Source: DATCVR01 sp036566745
Lineage (GTDB): Bacteria; Actinomycetota; Actinomycetes; Jiangellales; Jiangellaceae
Assembly: GCA_036566745.1 (NCBI GenBank)
Contig: DATCVR010000217.1
Span: 1 to 20,082, forward strand
Length of the DNA stretch: 20,082 nt
Direction of reading: 5' to 3'
Under the pieces are notes generated by a model. It was not told the origin of the DNA. It saw only the letters and a list, made by a program, of their open reading frames with translations, and did no database searches. Shown piece after piece: positions 14,335 to 20,082 of the stretch. The first letter of the stretch is position 1. Every line of letters begins with the position of its first letter. The position numbers and the translations under genes are program-made.

Positions 14335-15299
14335 TGCGCTTCGGGCTCGGGCTCGAGTTCCGTCGCGGTCGCCGTCTGGGCCGGCTTGCGCTCGCCGCCC
14401 ACCACCAACGCCACCCCGGCGATGACCAGAGCGCCGCCGGCCAGCACGATCCCGGTCACGGGCTCCTCCAGGACGAGCCATCCGAGCGCCACGGCCACCA
14501 CCGGATTGACGTAGGCGTACGTGCCCACCAGCGACAACGGCGCGTGGCTCAGGGCATAGCCGTACGCCGTGTAGCCCAGCAGCGATCCCATGAGCACGAG
14601 GTAGGCCAACGCCACCCATCCCTCGGTGGGGACCTCGGCCACGTCCAGCCCTCCCCCCTCGCCCGAGATGAGCGAGACGACGAGCATGATGGCGCCGGCC
14701 GTGAGCATCTCGTAGGTGGCCGCGACCAGCCCGTTTCGGGGCAGCCCGAGTCGCGGCGAGAGGTACGAGCCGACCGCCCACGACACCGTCGCCCCGAGCA
14801 GCAGCAGGACGCCCCAGGTCTGCACACCGTCGATGCCGCCGCGTGGAAGGCTGATGGCCGCGATGCCGGCGAACCCCACGAGGACGCCGAGCCAGGTCAG
14901 TCCACGCGGCCGCTCGCCACCGCCGACCCGGAGCAGCACGAACCACAGCGGAACCGCGCCGATGATGAGCGCCGTCAGGCCACTGGGAACCGTCTGCTCG
15001 GAGATCGCGACCACGCCGTTGCCCAACACCAGCAGCAACACGGCCATGACGGCGGTGCCGCGCAGCTCACGCGCGGTGATCCGCAGGCCGACAGGCCCGC
15101 GCCGCGCGAGCAGGAAGCCGAAGAGCAGCGCGCCGGCGGCCGCGAAGCGCAGGCCCATCCCCAGCAGGGGCGGGATGTCGGAGTCGACCACGATGCGGAT
15201 GGCCAGGTAGGTCGATCCCCAGACCACGTACACGCATACGAGGGCGGCCCACAGCAGCGCCGGGCGGCCGGTCGACAGCGGTGCGTGGGGGGATGTCAT
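14325..15299 (-). CDS. EamA/DMT-family transporter
   Basis: The 324-residue inner-membrane protein has ten hydrophobic segments arranged as two EamA repeats (N-terminal repeat with YVVWGSTYLAIRI, second with VSWAVGSYLSPRLGLP). The end of the second repeat reads VGTYAYVNPVVAVALGWLVLEEPVTG, the family signature. Such proteins export amino acids, metabolites or drugs; substrate cannot be assigned. The start is ATG 15299, preceded by TGGAGA. The C-terminus (ERKPAQTATATELEPEPEAQVV) is an acidic disordered tail. An odd palindrome TGCGGG-A-CCCGCA (15338-15350) lies upstream. Confidence 0.92.
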   Translation of the reverse strand: MTSPHAPLSTGRPALLWAALVCVYVVWGSTYLAIRIVVDSDIPPLLGMGLRFAAAGALLFGFLLARRGPVGLRITARELRGTAVMAVLLLVLGNGVVAISEQTVPSGLTALIIGAVPLWFVLLRVGGGERPRGLTWLGVLVGFAGIAAISLPRGGIDGVQTWGVLLLLGATVSWAVGSYLSPRLGLPRNGLVAATYEMLTAGAIMLVVSLISGEGGGLDVAEVPTEGWVALAYLVLMGSLLGYTAYGYALSHAPLSLVGTYAYVNPVVAVALGWLVLEEPVTGIVLAGGALVIAGVALVVGGERKPAQTATATELEPEPEAQVV

Positions 15300-15333
15300 G
15301 AGTGTCTCCAGGGTTGGAAGCTGTCTGGTCGCT

Positions 15334-15350
15334 ATTGTGCGGGACCCGCA
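15334..15350 (-). promoter_or_regulatory. Possible EamA promoter -10 and operator palindrome
   Basis: On the minus strand CACAAT (15339-15334) could be a -10, with the palindrome TGCGGG-A-CCCGCA (15338-15350) where a repressor would sit. GTCGCT (15328-15333) and AGCGAC (15363-15368) are inverted around the region but not concentric. No good -35. Nothing else is evident in 15300-15480. Confidence 0.28.
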
Positions 15351-15480
15351 TACCTGGAGGACAGCGACTTTCAGCCAACCTCCTGGCACATCCGGTCATC
15401 CCGAGGTTGCGAGGGCTCGTCCGTCCTGCGGAGGCCGAGACCGCGACCGTGGACGGAGTCGGTGACCCGGCCGGGCCGAT

Positions 15481-15486
15481 GAGAAT
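15481..15486 (+). promoter_or_regulatory. Possible -10 for a leaderless second-ABC transcript
   Basis: GAGAAT lies 7 nt before ATG 15494; it keeps A2, A5 and T6 of TATAAT. Confidence 0.32.
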
Positions 15487-15493
15487 CGACAGC

Positions 15494-17347
15494 ATGACGG
15501 CAGAGGCTTCCCCCGGTGGCATGGCTCGGCCCCAGGACGACGACCCAGGACGGCTGCGCACGCTGCGCACGTTGCTGGGCTACGCGCGACCGCATCGGGG
15601 TGTGCTCGCGGTCGGGCTCCTCCTCACCCTGCTGGCCAGCGCCACGGCTCTCGCGCAGCCGCTCGTGGCCGAGGCGGTCGTGTCGGCTCTCGGCAACGAC
15701 GAGCCGGTCACCCGCTGGGTGGTGATCCTCACGGCCATGGTGGTCGTCTCGGCGCTCCTGGGCGGCTTCGCCGGCTGGCTGATGTCTCGCACGGGAGAAC
15801 GGATCGTGCTCGACGTGCGCCGCCGACTCGTCCATCGGCTGATCCGGCTGCGGGTCGGCGCGCTCGACCAGCACCCGCCGGGTGACCTCACCGCCCGCGT
15901 CACCTCGGACAGCAGCCTGCTGAACACCGCCGCGAGCATGTCGATCGTCCAGCTCACCGACGGGCTGCTGTCGATCGTGGCCGGCGTGGTGATCATGGGA
16001 GTGATGGAGATCCGCCTGCTGGCGGTCACGCTCGCGGTGCTGGCGCTCGTCGCGGTCCTGATGATGGTCGTGCTGCCACGGATCCGGAAGGCGATCGAGG
16101 CCGCACAGGAGTCGGTCGGCGGGATCGCCGCGGCACTGGACCGGGCGCTCGGTGCGGCTCGGACGGTCAAGGCCAACGGTGGTGAGGGCCGTGAGACCGA
16201 GGTCGCCACGGCCGCGGCCGAACAGGCCTACGACGCCGGACTGCGGGCGGCGAAGTACAACGCCGGCGTCGGGGTGATCGCGGACCTCGCGATCCAGGTG
16301 TCGTTCCTGGCCGTGCTCGGCCTCGGCGGCATCCTGGTCGCGGCCGGATCGCTCGAGGTCGCCACCCTGGTGGGCTTCCTCCTCCTGCTCTTCTACCTGA
16401 CCGGTCCGATCTTCTCGCTGCTCGGCGGCGTGAGCGAGCTCCAGCAGGGCCTGGGGGCGTTGCGCCGGATCGAGGAGGTCGAGGCGATGCCCGCCGAGGA
16501 CGACGTCGACGACGTCGACGGCGAGTCCGGCCGCGGCGAATCCGGCCGCGCCGACGCGGCACCACCCACGGCCCGGGCAGTCACGACCGAGCCGGCCCGG
16601 CGTGCCCCCACCCTCGAGCTGCGCGCGGTGAGCTTCGCCTACCCGGGGCGGGGCGGGGCACTGGACGAGGTGTCCTTCACGGCTCCGCCGGGAGCGCAGA
16701 CCGCGCTCGTAGGGCTGTCCGGTGCGGGCAAGACGACGATCTTCTCGCTGATCCAGCGGTTCTACGACCCGGACGGTGGTGCCATCCTTCTCGACGGCAT
16801 CGACACCTCGACGTGGTCGCGGGCGCGGCTGCGCCGGCGCATCGCCTACGTCGAGCAGGACGCGCCCGTGCTCGCGGGCACGATCGGCGAGAACCTCCGC
16901 TACGGCGCACCGCACGCCTCGCCGGCCGATGCCGAGGCGGCGCTGGCCGAGGCCGGGCTGTCAGCGATGATCGACCGGCTCCCGGACGGGCTCGACACCC
17001 CCGTGGGCACCCGCGGCGTGACGCTGTCCGGAGGCGAGCGTCAGCGCCTGGCCATCGCCCGGGCGCTCGTCCGGCGCCCGGACGTCCTCCTCCTCGACGA
17101 GGCGACGGCTGCGCTCGACGCCCGCAACGAGAGCGCCCTGCGCGAGACCGTCGCCCGGGCCGCCGCACAGTGCACCGTGCTCCTCATCGCCCACCGGCTG
17201 TCCACCGTGACCGCGTGCGAGCAGATCGTCGTGCTGGAGCACGGCCGAGTGCGCGGCGTGGGGAGTCACGAAGAACTGCTGGTCACCGACGATCTGTACC
17301 GCGAACTCGCTGCCACCCAGCTCCTGGCGGCGCAGGCGACCGAATGA
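15494..17347 (+). CDS. ABC exporter half-transporter (membrane domain plus ATPase), complete
   Basis: The 617-residue protein is a second, complete type IV half-transporter. A six-helix membrane domain (about 20-330; SGLL-type starts at LRTLRTLLGYARPHRG) is followed by a linker and a nucleotide-binding domain: Walker A GLSGAGKTT near 407-415, signature LSGGERQR at 511-518, Walker B VLLLDEAT at 531-538 and H-loop LIAHRLSTV. All catalytic elements are intact, so it can act as a homodimer. The linker (about 335-370, EDDVDDVDGESGRGESGRAD) is longer and more acidic than usual and built from DNA tandem repeats at 16502-16549. ATG 15494 is chosen because a -10-like GAGAAT lies 7 nt upstream; earlier in-frame sequence is intergenic in character. 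The substrate is unknown. Confidence 0.93.
   Translation: MTAEASPGGMARPQDDDPGRLRTLRTLLGYARPHRGVLAVGLLLTLLASATALAQPLVAEAVVSALGNDEPVTRWVVILTAMVVVSALLGGFAGWLMSRTGERIVLDVRRRLVHRLIRLRVGALDQHPPGDLTARVTSDSSLLNTAASMSIVQLTDGLLSIVAGVVIMGVMEIRLLAVTLAVLALVAVLMMVVLPRIRKAIEAAQESVGGIAAALDRALGAARTVKANGGEGRETEVATAAAEQAYDAGLRAAKYNAGVGVIADLAIQVSFLAVLGLGGILVAAGSLEVATLVGFLLLLFYLTGPIFSLLGGVSELQQGLGALRRIEEVEAMPAEDDVDDVDGESGRGESGRADAAPPTARAVTTEPARRAPTLELRAVSFAYPGRGGALDEVSFTAPPGAQTALVGLSGAGKTTIFSLIQRFYDPDGGAILLDGIDTSTWSRARLRRRIAYVEQDAPVLAGTIGENLRYGAPHASPADAEAALAEAGLSAMIDRLPDGLDTPVGTRGVTLSGGERQRLAIARALVRRPDVLLLDEATAALDARNESALRETVARAAAQCTVLLIAHRLSTVTACEQIVVLEHGRVRGVGSHEELLVTDDLYRELAATQLLAAQATE
16502..16549 (+). repeat. 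Two adjacent tandem duplications in the ABC linker
   Basis: GACGTCGAC occurs twice in a row (16502-16519), then a 15-nt unit (GGCGARTCCGGCCGC) twice with one mismatch (16520-16549). Both preserve the reading frame and encode VDD/VDG and GESGR repeats. Confidence 0.85.
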
Positions 17348-17362
17348 GAGACACGCCACTCA

Positions 17363-17408
17363 CCACAACATCTAGATGAGTTGCATCCGTGTAACTACCA
17401 GATAGTGT
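17363..17408 (+). promoter_or_regulatory. Promoter and two candidate NrdR boxes upstream of nrdA
   Basis: CACAACATCTAG in the box at 17363-17378 matches, by memory, the left and central part of actinobacterial NrdR boxes. A second, weaker box at 17393-17408 ends in GATAGTGT. The box starts are 30 bp apart, near three helical turns. TTGCAT (17381-17386) and TAGTGT (17403-17408) with a 16-nt spacer are the likely -35/-10; the -10 lies in box 2, suiting repression. NrdR control of RNR genes is established; the box call is mine. Confidence 0.4.
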
Positions 17409-17411
17409 GTG

Positions 17412-17622
17412 TCTTGCAGCTGGTTCGGCCGCTCAGCCAGAGCGGTCGAGGCAACAGGGAACCCGGTGTGAGTCCGGGACTGCCCCGCAGCGGTGAACGG
17501 GAACGACCGCCGTCATGAAGCACTGGGCGAACAGCTCCGCAGCCTGGGAAGCGACGGTCAGTAGGTGGGGTCCATCAGCCGGATGGACGCCCGGCGCCCG
17601 TGAGTCCGAAGACCTGCCAGCG
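17412..17622 (+). ncRNA. Cobalamin (B12) riboswitch
   Basis: The conserved core is visible in order: AACAGGGAA (17453), GTGAGTCCGGGACTGCCCCGCAG (17468 on), CACTGGG (17521), CTGGGAAGCG (17544) and the B12 box GACCTGCCA (17611-17619), with GCTGG (17419-17423) pairing to CCAGC (17617-17621) as the closing helix. It lies upstream of nrdA. In Streptomyces a B12 riboswitch represses class Ia nrd genes when the cofactor is present, favouring the B12-dependent class II enzyme; the same logic is expected here. No class II gene is in the window. Confidence 0.93.
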
Positions 17623-17793
17623 CACCACGTGCCGCACCCGGCGCGTGGTGGTCCGCGGCCCCGAGGGAGGGCCAGGGGACGGTCACGGGGACACACTCAC
17701 CGCCGCAAACGCAACGCCGGGCGCGGTGCGTCGCCGTCATCTCTCCTGCCCTTGTCGGGCCGTGGGCCGGCCGCCCGAGCTCGCGAGGAGAGA
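17623..17793 (+). promoter_or_regulatory. Riboswitch expression platform with hairpin and RBS-sequestering stem
   Basis: A 12-bp stem (17623-17634 with 17639-17650, one T-G wobble) directly follows the aptamer. Farther down, TCTCTCCT (17740-17747) is perfectly complementary to AGGAGAGA (17786-17793), the ribosome binding site of nrdA. GGGAGGG (17665-17671) can pair with the same CTCTCCT (two wobbles), a possible antisequestor. The pairing scheme is inferred, not tested; the rest of the leader shows no open gene. Confidence 0.55.
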
Positions 17794-17795
17794 GC

Positions 17796-20082
17796 ATGAG
17801 CATCACCGTCGTCAAGCGTGACGGATCGGTCGAGCCGTACGACGGCTACAAGATCGCGCGCGCCATCGAAGCCGCCAGTGCCGGGCTGGACAACCAGGTC
17901 GCCCGGGTCACCCAGCTCCAGTCGGAGCTCGAGATCACCCTCTTCGACGGCATCACGAGCCAGCAGCTCGACGAGGCCGTCATCCAGGTTGCGCTGCAGA
18001 ACGTCAAGGACGACCCCGCGTTCGACACCGTCGCCGCCCGGCTGCTCCTCAAGACCGTCTACAAGCGGGTCCTCGGCGACTACGACAGCGACGACGACCT
18101 CGCTCGGCTGCACCGTGACCGGTTCGCCGACTACGTCACCCGCGCGGTGGCCGACGGGCTGCTCGACGCCCGCCTCGGGATCCATTTCGATCTCGAGCGG
18201 CTGGCCGGGGCGCTCGACCCGGCCCGCGACGACCTCCTCCGCTACATCGGCGCGGTCACCATGAGCAACCGCTACATGATCAACGATCGCGACGGCCATC
18301 GGCTCGAGGTGCCGCAGTACTTCTGGATGCGGGTGGCGATGGGCCTTTCGCTGAACGAGCCCGACGCCACCTCGGCAGCGATCGCGTTCTACGACAAGAT
18401 GTCCCGGCTGGAGTACCTCGCAGCCGGATCGACGCTGGTCAATGCCGGTACCGCCTACTCGCAGCTGTCCAACTGCTTCGTCATGGAGATGCAGGACGAC
18501 ATCGAGCACATCGCCAAGAGCGTGCGCGACGTCATGTGGTTGACGAAGGGCACCGGCGGGATCGGGCTGTCGGTGACGAAGCTGCGATCCGAAGGTTCGC
18601 CGATCCGGTCGAACAACACCACCTCCACCGGGCCGATCCCGTTCATGCACACGATCGACTCGACGCTGCGGGCGGTCTCGCGCGGCGGCAAGAAGTTCGG
18701 CGCGCTCTGCTTCTACATGGAGAACTGGCACCTCGACTTCCCCCAGTTCCTCGACCTCAAGCAGAACGCCGGCGACCCGTATCGCCGCGCCCGCACCGCC
18801 AACACCGCCGTGTGGATCTCCGACGAGTTCATGAAGCGGGTTGCCGAGGACGCCGACTGGTACCTCTTCGACCCGCTCGAGGTGCCCGACCTCAACGAGC
18901 TCTACGGCGACGCCTTCTCGCGGCGCTACGCCGAGTACGCCGCCGCGGCCGAGGCCGGCGAGCTGCGGATGCACCGCAAGATCAAGGCTCGCGAGCAGTT
19001 CAAGGCGATCCTGATCAGCCTCCAGACCACGTCGCACCCGTGGCTGACCTGGAAGGACACGATCAACAACCGCGCGCTGAACAACAACACCGGCACCATC
19101 CACCTGTCCAACCTCTGCACCGAGATCACCCTGCCGCAGGACCGCGACAACATCGCGGTGTGCAACCTCGCCTCGATCAACCTGTCGCGGCACCTCGTCG
19201 ACGGCCGGATCGACTGGGACCTGCTGCGCGACAGCGCCCGCCAGGCGATCCGCCAGCTCGACAACCTCATCGACATCACGATCTCGTCGGTGCCGGAGTC
19301 CGAGCGCTCGAACGAGCTGAACCGCGCGGTCGGGCTGGGCGTCATGGGCTTCACCGACGTCGTCGAGCGGCTGGGATGGTCGTACGAGAGCGAGCAGTCC
19401 TACGACCTGATCGACCGGGTGATGGAATTCATCAGCTACCACGCCATCGACGAGAGCGCCGATCTCGCACGTGAGCGCGGTGCGTACCCGAACTTCGAGG
19501 GCTCGCGCTGGAGCCAGGGCATGGTGCCGTTCGACACGATCGACGTCACCGAGAGGCAGCGGGGCGTCCCGGTCACGGTCTCGCGGGCGAGCCGGCTCGA
19601 CTGGGACGTGCTGCGGGCGAAGGTGCGTGGCGGCATGCGCAACGCGACGCTGATGGCGATCGCCCCCACCGCGTCGATCGGCTTGGTCGCGGGGACCACG
19701 CCGGGCCTCGACCCGCAGTTCTCCCAGATCTTCAGCCGCGCCACCAGCTCCGGCAAGTTCCTCGAGGTCAACGGCAACCTCGTCGCCGACCTGAAGGCCC
19801 GCGGGCTGTGGGAGAACGTCCGCGACGACCTGCTGCGGGCCCAGGGTGACCTGTCGCTGATCGACGACATCCCCGAGGACATCAGGGCCGTCTACAAGAC
19901 GTCGTTCCAGCTTTCGCCCTACGCGTTCATCGAGGTCGCGGCGCGCGCCCAGAAGTGGATCGACCAGGCGATCAGCCGCAACATGTACCTCGAGACGCGC
20001 GACATCGGCGACATGGTCGACATCTACTCGACGGCCTGGGCGAAGGGCGTCAAGACCACGTACTACCTGCACATGAAGCCCC
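17796..20082 (+). CDS. nrdA: Class I ribonucleoside-diphosphate reductase alpha subunit, 3' end outside window
   Basis: The enzyme reduces ribonucleotides to deoxyribonucleotides with a radical supplied by the NrdB subunit. The first 90 residues are an ATP cone (ITVVKRDGSVEPYDGYKIARAIEAA). Active-site residues: Cys227 (SNCF), Asn439-Cys441-Glu443 (NLCTE), and Cys456 (AVCNLAS), spaced almost as in E. coli NrdA. The tyrosine dyad of the radical pathway, Tyr756-Tyr757 in KTTYYLHMKP, shows it is class I and not the B12-dependent class II enzyme. 762 residues lie in the window; the C-terminal cysteine tail and nrdB should follow beyond 20082. The start ATG 17796 has AGGAG 5-6 nt upstream, inside the predicted sequestering stem. 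The large open frame on the opposite strand (17697-20072) is a shadow. Confidence 0.95.
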   Translation, partial: MSITVVKRDGSVEPYDGYKIARAIEAASAGLDNQVARVTQLQSELEITLFDGITSQQLDEAVIQVALQNVKDDPAFDTVAARLLLKTVYKRVLGDYDSDDDLARLHRDRFADYVTRAVADGLLDARLGIHFDLERLAGALDPARDDLLRYIGAVTMSNRYMINDRDGHRLEVPQYFWMRVAMGLSLNEPDATSAAIAFYDKMSRLEYLAAGSTLVNAGTAYSQLSNCFVMEMQDDIEHIAKSVRDVMWLTKGTGGIGLSVTKLRSEGSPIRSNNTTSTGPIPFMHTIDSTLRAVSRGGKKFGALCFYMENWHLDFPQFLDLKQNAGDPYRRARTANTAVWISDEFMKRVAEDADWYLFDPLEVPDLNELYGDAFSRRYAEYAAAAEAGELRMHRKIKAREQFKAILISLQTTSHPWLTWKDTINNRALNNNTGTIHLSNLCTEITLPQDRDNIAVCNLASINLSRHLVDGRIDWDLLRDSARQAIRQLDNLIDITISSVPESERSNELNRAVGLGVMGFTDVVERLGWSYESEQSYDLIDRVMEFISYHAIDESADLARERGAYPNFEGSRWSQGMVPFDTIDVTERQRGVPVTVSRASRLDWDVLRAKVRGGMRNATLMAIAPTASIGLVAGTTPGLDPQFSQIFSRATSSGKFLEVNGNLVADLKARGLWENVRDDLLRAQGDLSLIDDIPEDIRAVYKTSFQLSPYAFIEVAARAQKWIDQAISRNMYLETRDIGDMVDIYSTAWAKGVKTTYYLHMKP

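Noticed and set aside
17697..20072. 791-codon minus-strand open frame
   Set aside because: It is antisense to nrdA with all active-site motifs on plus, and it reads as Arg/Gly/Val/Asp-rich low-complexity sequence.
1..20082. tRNA, rRNA, CRISPR, insertion sequence
   Set aside because: No tRNA-like stems with TTCGA arms, no rRNA motifs, no regular repeat-spacer array, and no transposase or terminal repeats were seen.

Overview
The window looks like chromosomal DNA from a high-GC actinobacterium (Actinomycetota). The evidence is codon usage with G or C at nearly all third positions, several genes whose only visible start signal is a -10-like hexamer 6-8 nt before the start codon (the leaderless style common in this phylum), an ECF42-type sigma factor with its YCII/DGPF partner, and a class I ribonucleotide reductase behind a B12 riboswitch, an arrangement known from Streptomyces. 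A lineage such as Acidimicrobiia is possible, but I cannot fix genus or class from this stretch. There is no rRNA, tRNA, CRISPR array, insertion sequence or prophage.

Layout, left to right. (1) 1-1661, minus: multidrug/lipid-type ABC exporter half-transporter, cut by the window edge. (2) 1662-2600: a poorly coding stretch with a doubtful small minus frame and a plus-strand hypothetical gene whose reading frame seems to shift out and back. (3) 2621-3744, plus: MarR regulator and a glyoxalase-like VOC protein. (4) 3745-5348, minus: ECF42-type sigma factor and YCII protein, divergent from an MFS drug exporter (5561-7081, plus). The shared 212-nt gap carries two outward-facing copies of the same promoter-like motif. 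(5) 7147-8897, minus: ABC-2 transporter (permease plus ATPase). (6) 9032-10872, minus: fructosamine-kinase family protein, low-molecular-weight phosphatase and a hypothetical protein, a likely deglycation cluster. (7) 11020-11397, minus: small membrane protein, divergent from a HisC2/Pat-type aminotransferase (11479-12576, plus). (8) 12671-14269: a 40-residue secreted peptide divergent from a 468-residue XRE-HTH/TPR regulator, with overlapping divergent promoters. (9) 14325-15299, minus: EamA exporter, divergent from a second ABC half-transporter (15494-17347, plus). (10) 17348-20082, plus: candidate NrdR boxes, cobalamin riboswitch with a possible RBS-sequestering stem, and nrdA, cut by the window edge.

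The two most notable units are as follows. The peptide/HTH-TPR pair has the architecture of RRNPP peptide quorum-sensing systems, which are best known in Firmicutes; this one would be an actinobacterial version and I do not recognise it as described. The sigma/YCII/MFS divergon has near-identical promoter motifs on both arms, which predicts one regulon in which the sigma factor drives its own operon and a drug exporter. Strong hairpins separate most convergent gene pairs.
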